The notes below the pieces were generated by a model. It saw only the letters and a program-made list of their open reading frames with translations. It was not told the DNA's origin and did no database searches. A DNA stretch of 64,000 bases from Chaetoceros tenuissimus (taxonomy: Eukaryota > Bacillariophyta > Thalassiosirophyceae > Chaetocerotales > Chaetocerotaceae), in NCBI GenBank assembly GCA_021927905.1, contig BLLK01000046.1, forward strand, positions 1,054,001 to 1,118,000, in the 5' to 3' direction. Below are positions 43,201 to 51,434 of the stretch, piece after piece (position 1 is the stretch's first letter; each line of letters opens with the position of its first letter). A program made the position numbers and the translations under genes.

Positions 43201-44355
43201 GACAAGGACACGAGGAAATTCTCAAACTTGGAGACATTGCAAATGAGATTGTCTTCTCTCCTCGACGACGTCTAACGATGCATTCTATGTTGGACAGCGA
43301 GACTAGAGAGAGTCCCTCACACTCATCCGGAGGTAAGTCTTGATGTTTTAGAAAAGGTTGCTTGCTTTTTATACTGTGCTTCAACTAAAGAAATCAATTT
43401 GTTAATAGATGGAGCTTGGATCATGCACAAATGCGCCAAAACTTTGGGGGGAAGTTGTGGTATTAAGTTTGAGATAGATAAGACTGTATTCTCTTTCCAG
43501 TGTCCAGTAACACCATATCATGATATGCTAGCAATGTCCAACGTATCTCATGAAGAATTTGTAATGCCAAACAATGTTTGGGGAATAGCTCTAGATGATT
43601 CAAAGATTCAAAGAAAACTATTGGTTCGTTTCTTTTTATATGCTGGAATTCCCGAGGACAGAATCCATATTAAGGGTTCTTCTGCAGAAGATGTAAAGAA
43701 CTTTGACAATTGGGCTGTGAACTTTGTCGACAACCATCCAAATGACTTTTTCCTCATGATTATCGATGAAAACTTGGATATCCAAGAGGAGCAAGATGCT
43801 ACTAGACAAGTCACTATTTCAGGTTCCCGTGCTATTTCAGAGATGAGATCAAGACTCTTACCAGATCAAGAGAGACGAGTTTTGGCACTGATTCGTTCTG
43901 CGAACGATAGTGCAAGTGATGTTGCAATTTACAACTCAAGAGCACATGGTTTCCTTCCAAAGGCTCCAATTAAAAAGGATTCTGTACGAGAGGTTCTTGT
44001 TCCAATGTGGTTCAAGCGCTTTCCTAAATTCGAAAGTGTTCGTTCGTACTCTGCAGAAGGCCCTGTCACTATCGATGATGCAGGAGTAGAAGAAGTAATC
44101 ACAATGTCTGATTTGATTCCTTGTATCAATGACATTGATAAATTGGCTGCACTTGGCCATGACGAATTACATGAAAAATGGAGTATTGTATGGGAGAAGT
44201 TACATGCACTCAAGGGAGATCTGCTAATCATGCAAAGACACAAAGCCATTGATCAAGCTATTGGGATGATTTCAAGGCTGAGGGGGCCTATTCCACCTGA
44301 GAATTTCTTCAACAAGTGGCAAAACATCAGGTCAACATTGCTAATGGTTTCATAA
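40270..44355 (+). CDS. Eight-helix sensor histidine kinase with PAS, receiver and HPt domains; rhodopsin-like helices
   Basis: Exons 40270-41954, 42131-43332 and 43409-44355 (introns 176 and 76 bp) join in frame to 1277 aa. A 190-residue acidic cytoplasmic N-terminus precedes about eight hydrophobic helices (near 192, 227, 254, 291, 371, 400, 447 and 482). Helix 4 has R297-W-C-E300-W, like helix C of microbial rhodopsins; helix 8 has D493-V-L-F-K497, like the retinal-lysine motif DxxxK of helix G. Eight helices with a long cytosolic N-terminus is the plan of enzyme-rhodopsins. A PAS-like region follows (to about 725), then the H-box RHEVKNGLLA (His745), the N-box HRNAISNACKYG, a receiver with Asp1082 (IIDENLD) and GFLPKAP, and an HPt motif LHALKGD (His1228). 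So a full His-Asp-His relay lies in one chain. The retinal-binding claim is inference; the kinase domains are clear. The second exon's acceptor at 42130 is the only one keeping frame with the canonical donor. Confidence 0.8.
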
Positions 44356-44679
44356 CTAATAAAGATAGGTAAAAGTTACATGAATGGCGTCTATATGGTA
44401 GTCAATTAAAGGTGATGATGATATTTCTAATGGTTTCACAAGATGTATGAAATAATAGAAGTTTGCATGAAGCATGAAGTAACTTTTCAATTGAAATTTT
44501 GAAAATGTAAGATTGAAATGTGACCATGTCAACCACGACTAAATTCCTCTAGTGGTGACGAAAAGGCATTGGTTACTTTGGTTTATCTAAAAAATACATA
44601 ACGTACATGAACATACTAAGGCAAGGCACCTTCAACACATCTTATAATTATTTGTAGCTAGCATAAACCATACTTAGTA
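44356..44679. other. Intergenic, kinase 3' end to surface-protein promoter
   Basis: 324 bp. The sequence CTAATGGTTTCA from the last codons of the kinase gene (44341) recurs at 44428, a small local duplication. Nothing else noted. Confidence 0.3.
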
Positions 44680-46053
44680 ATGAATATGTGGATCTTGCTT
44701 CTCCTTCTATCTCTACTCCAGCCAAGTCTTGGCAAAGTAGATTTCAACAATGAAACAAAATGGGAAAAAGTGACTGTGATGCATGGAAGCAATTTCAACG
44801 ACTACTTTGGTTCAGCTGTAGCACTGGACTCGGATGGAATGAATGTAGCCATCAGCAGCTACAATGGCTCAAGGTCACAAGGAAAAGTAGTGTTTTTCGA
44901 AGCTAGAGATGAATACTTGACCACAAAGACATGGAATCAGACAGATGTCATTGAGCATGAAATTGCATCCCTCAATGGTCAAACTCAAATTGCATTCTCA
45001 AAAGGTGGACAATACTTTGCACTGGCCCGTGATTTTCAATTACAAGTCTATCATCTCGAGAACAAAGAGTGGAACATGATGAGTGAAGTGGATAGAGGTG
45101 ATGCACTCTCCAGGACAATATTTGATCTTGACATTTCTCGACATGGTGATGTACTTGCTGTCGCAACCTATGAATTTGGAAATGGACAGGTGGAAATCTA
45201 TCAAAGAAATAACACTGTTGATGAATGGAGTCTATTAGGTAGTCATATACTCACGTCTGGTGATAATATCAAACCTATAAAGATTTCCTTGTCACAATCT
45301 GGAGATAAAGTTGCATTCAGTGAAGAATCACCGGAAGGGAGTCGAATAGTTCGTATTTTTGGTTATGACGAAATGACATTGGAATGGGTACAACTTGGAG
45401 ACACACTTACAGAAACAGCACCTTTAGATGCATTTGGAAAAGCAGTTGTACTATCAGAGGACGGATTGACATTGGCAATTTCTGCTCCATTTTCCGATGT
45501 AATGACGGAAGAAAAAGTATTGGTCAATGCTGGGTCAGTTCACATTTATCAATTTAACCAAGAAACTTCCAATTGGATCAAGCTTGAAGATGTACTCATG
45601 GGACAAGATGAATATGATTCCTTTGGTAATTCTGTAGATTTTGCATGCAATGGAACTATAATCGCAGTTGGCAATGCTCACAATTTACAAAAGGCACAAT
45701 ATGTATCCGTCTTCCAATACAGTAACTCGGAGTGGATTCAAGTAGGTCAGTCATTGACCAGTGATGTATTCAAAGATTATTTCGGCTTCGCCCTTTCTTT
45801 GTCCGAGAGTGGAAAAGTTCTTGCAGTTGGAGCTCCGGGTATTGCAAAGAATGCTCAAATGAGAAATTCTGGTTTAGTTACCATTTACAAATATGGAATA
45901 GAGAAGAAAGAAGAGGTAGTACCAGAGCCAGAAGAAGACGAAGAAATAGAGATTATAATCAAGGTCAACCCGACGAGTTCCGCAAAGTGCATAACGTACT
46001 ATCATTTGTCGTCATTGATTACTTTTATGGTAGGTTTTGCATTGTGGTTCTAG
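44680..46053 (+). CDS. Secreted or surface beta-propeller (FG-GAP-like) protein
   Basis: 457 aa. Signal peptide at residues 1-18 (NMWILLLLLSLLQPSLG). The body has repeats of one type: a Tyr/Ser/Ala-Phe-Gly start, a hydrophobic Asp/Ser/Asn-Gly turn, and a strand ending AIS or AVG (DYFGSAVALDSDG, DAFGKAVVLSEDGLTLAIS, DSFGNSVDFACNGT, DYFGFALSLSESGKVLAVG), which is the FG-GAP/integrin-alpha or kelch-like propeller pattern. An acidic spacer (VPEPEEDEEIE) precedes a short hydrophobic C-terminus without a basic tail, which may be a GPI-anchor signal, so it may sit on the cell surface. Start codons at 44680 and 44686 both fit. The ligand is unknown. Confidence 0.68.
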   Translation: MNMWILLLLLSLLQPSLGKVDFNNETKWEKVTVMHGSNFNDYFGSAVALDSDGMNVAISSYNGSRSQGKVVFFEARDEYLTTKTWNQTDVIEHEIASLNGQTQIAFSKGGQYFALARDFQLQVYHLENKEWNMMSEVDRGDALSRTIFDLDISRHGDVLAVATYEFGNGQVEIYQRNNTVDEWSLLGSHILTSGDNIKPIKISLSQSGDKVAFSEESPEGSRIVRIFGYDEMTLEWVQLGDTLTETAPLDAFGKAVVLSEDGLTLAISAPFSDVMTEEKVLVNAGSVHIYQFNQETSNWIKLEDVLMGQDEYDSFGNSVDFACNGTIIAVGNAHNLQKAQYVSVFQYSNSEWIQVGQSLTSDVFKDYFGFALSLSESGKVLAVGAPGIAKNAQMRNSGLVTIYKYGIEKKEEVVPEPEEDEEIEIIIKVNPTSSAKCITYYHLSSLITFMVGFALWF

Positions 46054-46423
46054 GATTAGACTGGTAATGCGAATGCGTAGGGGATCCATGTAAGAAACAA
46101 GGAGTAATAGTAACATATATTTATGATATTATTTTACATGTTGTGCATTTGAAATTATATTTATTCATGTATTTTTAAATCATGAAAGAACAGTTTATTT
46201 TAAAAATGAACCAATGACGAGACCACAGAATGCTTATCTACCGTCTGTCCATATGTCCTCATCAATATGGACCATTGCCTCTCATCTCTTTCCACACGTC
46301 CCATTCAAGCAACCTTACTAACTAATGTTTCATTCAAACATTACCTGCTCATTCAATTCAATAGCTCTAGCAGCATCAACTAATACAAAAGGCAACACAT
46401 ACACACAAATAGACTGACTAAAG
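46054..46423. promoter_or_regulatory. Intergenic upstream of eIF3g
   Basis: 370 bp; the only notable things are AT-rich tracts and a CACATACACACAAATAGACT run near the start codon. No gene found. Confidence 0.25.
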
Positions 46424-47419
46424 ATGGCACCAGCTTCAGAAAAGAGATGGGTCGATGAAGACGAAGACGACTTTGTAGAACAGAAAACTTCCACAGGAGT
46501 CACCATTCCACCAACACAAACACGCATCGATCAAAAGGGAATCAAAATCGTAACCTCTTACCGTGCAAACCCATCAAACCCTTCTGGACTCCTAAAGACT
46601 GTAACTAAAATTCGTGTCAACACTGTTACTGTCAAGGAACACAAGGATGTAGACAAACGTCGTCAGTGGAAGAAATTCGGTCAGGCGGAAATTGACGATA
46701 AGGAGGGGAATACCAATGTGACCATTCAATCTCGTGATGATATCTTTCTCGAAGATCCAAATGCTGATACCGATTTACAAGATGAGGACGTGGCAAAGGC
46801 TTTGGCTGGAAACTTGAATGAGTTTTGGGCGAAGCAGCAGAGAAGACAGTTGGAGCGTAAATACGATGTCGATCCTACTGGAGGGAGTGAAGAGGCTGGA
46901 GATGGCTGGCAAAAGGTTGGTGATAAAGCTGCAGATGCAGGAGGCAAGTATGTTCCTCCTTCTGCTCGTGGAGGAGCTCGTGGTGCTTCTGGAGGACTTG
47001 CTGCTATGGCAAATCGTTTGGGAGATAAGCCTGTTCAAGATAATAGAGATCAGAATACTATTCGTGTTACTAATATTTCAGAAGATACTTCTGAGGCAGA
47101 TCTTCAAGCTTTGTTTCAGCCATTTGGAAGAATTAGTAGAGTTTACCTTGCAAAGGATAAAGAGACTATGCAGTCTAGAGGGTTTGCTTTCGTTTCCTTT
47201 GTTCACAGAGAAGATGCGGCAAAGGCTATGGATAAATTGCAAGGATATGGTTATGATCACTTGATTTTGAAGCTTGAATGGGCAAGACCTAGTGCTCCAA
47301 AGAATCCAGGTAATGAAGGGACTCAATTCAGATCTGGTTATGGTAAGGCTCTTGCACAGGATACTAAAGAGAAGGTTACCTTTGCAAGTAACCTTACTAC
47401 TGGAGTTACTGGAAGGTAA
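46424..47419 (+). CDS. EIF3G: Translation initiation factor eIF3 subunit G
   Basis: 331 aa, subunit of the eIF3 complex, which recruits mRNA to the 40S ribosome. The N-terminal conserved block (RWVDEDEDDF, then KIVTSYRANPSNPSGLLKTV and WKKFGQAE) is that of eIF3g. The C-terminal RNA-recognition motif occupies residues 211-290, with RNP2 (IRVTNI) and RNP1 (RGFAFVSF). Between them is a Gly/Ala-rich linker (YVPPSARGGARGASGG). Odd: the CCHC zinc knuckle found between these parts in animal and fungal eIF3g (pattern CxxCxGxHxxxxC) is not seen here; the region is WQKVGDKAADAGGKYVP. High GC at third positions and strong codon bias suggest high expression. No introns. Confidence 0.9.
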   Translation: MAPASEKRWVDEDEDDFVEQKTSTGVTIPPTQTRIDQKGIKIVTSYRANPSNPSGLLKTVTKIRVNTVTVKEHKDVDKRRQWKKFGQAEIDDKEGNTNVTIQSRDDIFLEDPNADTDLQDEDVAKALAGNLNEFWAKQQRRQLERKYDVDPTGGSEEAGDGWQKVGDKAADAGGKYVPPSARGGARGASGGLAAMANRLGDKPVQDNRDQNTIRVTNISEDTSEADLQALFQPFGRISRVYLAKDKETMQSRGFAFVSFVHREDAAKAMDKLQGYGYDHLILKLEWARPSAPKNPGNEGTQFRSGYGKALAQDTKEKVTFASNLTTGVTGR

Positions 47420-47771
47420 ATTTTGGTGCTTTGGTTTAGTGTAACCCCTGCATAGGAAAGAAAAGAAATTAAAAAAGGAAAATTTATCATAGTGTATTGT
47501 TTTGTTTCTTATTAGGCAATTGCTTGTTTACATTAGAGTACCCTAGAAATATTCTCTGTCAAATGATTTTCCAATCCCAAAAAGAATAGTGGGATGAATA
47601 ATAGAAGGCTCTCGGCACACCATCATGCATTTTTGACCCGAATGTACCATCACATCATCAACTTCAGTGACTTCTTATAAACGCTGTTGGAGGACTTCAT
47701 CTTCAGAATCGGAATCATATCAAAGTAAATTGCCAATGTTCCTCCAATCGCTTGGTTGAGGCTGTGGGCAA
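47420..47771. other. Intergenic, convergent 3' ends of eIF3g and ankyrin gene
   Basis: 352 bp between two convergent stops; contains the AT-rich 3' tails. No gene was found. Confidence 0.25.
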
Positions 47772-49493
47772 TTATGTTTTTCGAAGATACTCTATAATTT
47801 CATTAGAACTTTTATGCTCAGTTGGTATTTCATTAAATTCACCATCGAGACCATCTCCATGGAAACAATACGCATATGTTTCCTTTGTCCATGGGCATTT
47901 GTTCTCATGTGCATACACTAGTATATCAAAGCGATTTGTCTTCACAGCCGCATTACACACTCCTTCATCCCAAGGACAATTGTGATACCTCAGCCAGCGA
48001 AGAACTTTCAATTTACCATAGATTGCAGCTTCAGTACAGACTCTTGCATTCCATTCATATCCATTGGAACGAAGAAGCTTCAATATTGGAATTGGATCTT
48101 TGCATGTAACGGCGCTCGGATACACACGTTGACCAAAAGGGCACTCATTTTCAATGCAATACTGAATGGTTGTCATATCATTGGATTCAATTGCACATTC
48201 AAAAGCGCATTCATTCCAGGGACAACCCTGAGATCTGATCCATTTCAGAGCCTCAAGGTTTCCTGAACATATAGCAACCTCGCACGTTACCTCATTCCAA
48301 GGTATATTGAATTTCCTGAGTAACTTGAGTACTTTCAAATCTTTTACATAATCTGAATTAGTCAAAGGTGATAAATCGTTGTCTACAATAGGACAATCGT
48401 TTTCAAGGCAATACTTGACAACATCAATATGGCCGTATTGTACTGCTTCTTCGATAGTACGGTGATCCCAAGGACAGCCATGTGTTCTTGCGTAGATTAA
48501 TGCGTCAAGAATGCCTCTTCTAGCAGCAAATCTACATGTCTTTTCATCCCAAGGGACGCTTTGTTGACGTAGCCACTTGAATATCTCCATTACTTTTTCT
48601 TTCTCAAGTCTTCGTACTGCTTCTTTGAAAGCGTGCGATGTAAATACGCATCCATTGTCATGAAGATATTGAAGAAGCTCCAAATTTCCGCTTCTTACGG
48701 CATAAAAGCTAGTTCTAGTATTCCAAGAAATATCTTGATTTCGAAACCATTTCACTAACTCTAGATTCCCACTAGTTGCTGCATGATTGATGTAAGTGTC
48801 TTTATTGAATGCATACTCAGCATCTATGCCCCATTTGATTATATTCAAATGACCACCTTCAGCCGCAAACTGAAACAATATATCTTCAAGTCTAAAAATA
48901 TTCTCTTTCATTTGGTGTAACCATCTTAGGATATCCAAGTGCCCATGAAGCGCGGATTCTTTAATAATATGATAAAGCCAAAGCCAAGATGAAATGTTCA
49001 ACCCCTTTTCTTTCAGAAGAACCAACATATCCAAGTCTCCCTTCTTTGTAATTTCCTCTATAACATACTGACAGATCCAGTCATTTATATCTACCCCAGA
49101 GATCTGTGCTGCCATTGTCACGATATCTTGTCTTCCATTCCTTGATGCCATTCGAAAGAGCTTCTCCTGAAACCTATCTGGTGCATTTAGAAAACAATGC
49201 TCTGCTAGCACTAAAGAAGATGAAGCAGCATCCACTGTGGTCACCTTGTTTCGATCGACTGCCAGCAAAAAATCCAACTTGTGTGCGTATTTATCTTCGA
49301 TGATATCCATTGTAACATAGTTGTAGCAAAAGTCTTTTGAAACTGGGCAAATGAAGCAGAAGTTACCTTTGCCAACGTAAGTAAAGATGGAATTCATTAC
49401 TTCAGGTGGGAGGGCATTCATCGTTGCAGATGGAACTTCTTCAACCATGGCGCTTGCGCCTTGTTCAAGTCTAATTCTTTTGTTTGAAAACAT
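47772..49493 (-). CDS. Ankyrin-repeat protein with F-box-like N-terminus (copy 1)
   Basis: 573 aa. An F-box-like motif lies at about residues 26-65 (LPPEVMNSIFTYVGKGNFCF, then PVSKDFCYNYV), so the protein may be a ubiquitin-ligase substrate adaptor. The remainder, about residues 100-560, is a run of ankyrin-type helix pairs of the diatom CPW form (for example ARTHGCPWDHRTIEEAVQYG, WIRSQGCPWNECAFECAI, LRYHNCPWDEGVCNAAV). The paralogue at 60156-61922 is the same gene in the opposite direction, with highly similar beginning and end. The intervening 12 kb has other genes. Start ATG 49493 (MFSNKRIRLEQG) is the first in frame. Target unknown. Confidence 0.8.
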   Translation of the reverse strand: MFSNKRIRLEQGASAMVEEVPSATMNALPPEVMNSIFTYVGKGNFCFICPVSKDFCYNYVTMDIIEDKYAHKLDFLLAVDRNKVTTVDAASSSLVLAEHCFLNAPDRFQEKLFRMASRNGRQDIVTMAAQISGVDINDWICQYVIEEITKKGDLDMLVLLKEKGLNISSWLWLYHIIKESALHGHLDILRWLHQMKENIFRLEDILFQFAAEGGHLNIIKWGIDAEYAFNKDTYINHAATSGNLELVKWFRNQDISWNTRTSFYAVRSGNLELLQYLHDNGCVFTSHAFKEAVRRLEKEKVMEIFKWLRQQSVPWDEKTCRFAARRGILDALIYARTHGCPWDHRTIEEAVQYGHIDVVKYCLENDCPIVDNDLSPLTNSDYVKDLKVLKLLRKFNIPWNEVTCEVAICSGNLEALKWIRSQGCPWNECAFECAIESNDMTTIQYCIENECPFGQRVYPSAVTCKDPIPILKLLRSNGYEWNARVCTEAAIYGKLKVLRWLRYHNCPWDEGVCNAAVKTNRFDILVYAHENKCPWTKETYAYCFHGDGLDGEFNEIPTEHKSSNEIIEYLRKT

Positions 49494-49807
49494 TGTGCTT
49501 ATTAATTAAAAATGAATAAGTATGAATTCTGTGTTGCTATCATCTGTATTAGAAAAATAAACAAGATTGTTATTTCGATCATTGGGAAAAGATGTCTTTT
49601 GACTGATCGAAGTGACCAATGATGACTGAATTGAACACGCTAATAGAAGCAAGATTTTAAGATGGGACTGAAAATTCAACATAAGAAATAAAAAATTTGT
49701 ATTGAAGCTTCAGTTTACAACATGCTACAATCCAGTTCACGTCAATTAGGATCATCATGCCTTCATTATAGCTTCTTCCACGCCAAAATTATGAACCAAT
49801 AAAAAAG
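49494..49807. other. Intergenic
   Basis: 314 bp between two minus-strand genes, containing the ankyrin gene's promoter. Nothing recognised. Confidence 0.2.
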
Positions 49808-51064
49808 CTAACGAGACACTTTAACTTTTCTCTCAAAAATCCTTTGCATTTGTTCATTTAACCCAGAAACCTTCTCAGGGACTGTGTCTCCATATGTAAC
49901 CACATTTATCTTCTGAGAAAGCCACTTCTCATAGATTTTTATATACTTGTAATGGGCTAAAATATCAATCTGGTAAGCAATTATTGCAGGTATAATTCCA
50001 GACAACTTTTTTTCCCCCCATGGAAAATGACTCGAAGATTCATTTGGTTCTAATAGGGGTAATATGAGGTCACACTTGGATACGTGCTCATGGTATTTGA
50101 TATAATCAATTTCACTAGATACTACGACTTTTCCTTCTATTCCTAACATGTTTATCTTCTTCACTTGACTTTCGCTTTCTCTTGAAGAAAGATGCAGAGT
50201 TGCGTTGTATAAATCATGCTTACTTTTCGAAAATATTTCACATGCAAGATTTAAATTTCTTTGTCCTCCTTGTATGCAAACTTTGATACCCGGTGTTTCA
50301 CGACGTAAAGATGCTACATTATCTTTTGCGAATGGCAGATCTGAGGCTATGAACTGACATTGTTCTTTTGGCCACATGGGTGATAAAAAGCAACTCTTCG
50401 ACAACAGAGATGGATTCTGTGAAAGATTAATATCTAGATTCGCATGATGTAAAACGCAATAGTTATTTTCGGATAATGCCCATCTTTGAAACTTAGGTGA
50501 GATATTGCAGGTGATATCAATTTGAGCATCAACAATGGAATTATCAATTTCATCCCAAGTTACCAATTTGTTAAACAATGCTCGAGAATTGTATTTATCA
50601 TTCCTAGGAAACACTTGTCCTTTCAAATGCCCTTCAAAGTATCTGTTCCATCCCCAAAACTCCGTCTGGTTCAAAAATTGCGCTTTCTTTGATAAAGAAC
50701 TTGCTGCAGCATCAATTTTCAGATGATGTCTATTTTGATATAGTGCAAAATCATAGACAATGGGATGTTTCTCCACAGAACAATTATACTTGTGAAAAGG
50801 AAGAGGATAACGTAAGACTGCACTTTCTATAACTTCGTGATGAAAATCAACTAGGTTGATAATGACTACACGACAAGCTCGCTCGTTAATGTCTTCAACA
50901 TGAACATGTTTTGAGAGTGTTGAATTTTCTTCTATCCTAGTCGTTTTATAGAAAGAATCATTTCCTCCAAAGTAAAGCAAATATCCTTTCAGATATGTTG
51001 AGGTGGCGTAGAAACTAGCACAGAGACAAGATAACCAAAAAATGAATTTGCAATAGGTATTCAT
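49808..51064 (-). CDS. Type II membrane protein of unknown function, possibly a glycosyltransferase
   Basis: 418 aa, not recognised. The N-terminus (residues 1-25) is a hydrophobic, Cys-rich signal anchor (FIFWLSCLCASFYATS). Then a lumenal-type domain with several N-glycosylation sequons (NSTL, NCSV, NQTE, NATL). The second half (KVCIQGGQRNLNLACEIF, MLGIEGKVVVSSEIDYIKYHEHVSKCDLI, LPLLEPNES, KLSGIIPAIIAYQID) has the strand-helix rhythm of a GT-B glycosyltransferase C-terminal lobe, and the acidic PLLEPNE stretch resembles a sugar-nucleotide site, but this is weak. Ends with a basic tail. It starts at the ATG 51064. Alternative: a lumenal carbohydrate-binding protein. Confidence 0.45.
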   Translation of the reverse strand: MNTYCKFIFWLSCLCASFYATSTYLKGYLLYFGGNDSFYKTTRIEENSTLSKHVHVEDINERACRVVIINLVDFHHEVIESAVLRYPLPFHKYNCSVEKHPIVYDFALYQNRHHLKIDAAASSLSKKAQFLNQTEFWGWNRYFEGHLKGQVFPRNDKYNSRALFNKLVTWDEIDNSIVDAQIDITCNISPKFQRWALSENNYCVLHHANLDINLSQNPSLLSKSCFLSPMWPKEQCQFIASDLPFAKDNVASLRRETPGIKVCIQGGQRNLNLACEIFSKSKHDLYNATLHLSSRESESQVKKINMLGIEGKVVVSSEIDYIKYHEHVSKCDLILPLLEPNESSSHFPWGEKKLSGIIPAIIAYQIDILAHYKYIKIYEKWLSQKINVVTYGDTVPEKVSGLNEQMQRIFERKVKVSR

Positions 51065-51434
51065 TTGAAAATAACAAAACCCTTTTACTACGGTATGAAC
51101 TTTTGTATTGATGGTGTTGTTGTTTTGGTTGTGCGATGTTTTTTTATCAACGTCGTCGTTGTCTAGTTGTCGGTTGCCCCAAGCCCCAAGGTAATTGTTT
51201 TTATTCTATCCATTTTCGTCTGTCCATCATAGCTTATCTACCTCATGAACACGGATAATAGAGCGCTTAGTTGTCTGTGCTGTGTGGAAGCCATCCAATC
51301 ATTCTCTTCGAAAGAAATTTCCTCTTACTCACCTCGTCACCACACTCATTTCTGTGTAATTATACATCTATCCAATTTGCATCCATTTCAAAGAGTATAT
51401 AATAACAAAGAAACTTATAATTAGTATATACACC
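51065..51434. promoter_or_regulatory. Divergent promoter region
   Basis: 370 bp between divergent starts of the type II membrane protein gene and the Mfd gene. Contains TTGTTGTTGTTTTGGTTGTG-type GT-rich runs at 51112-51135. No known element. Confidence 0.25.
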
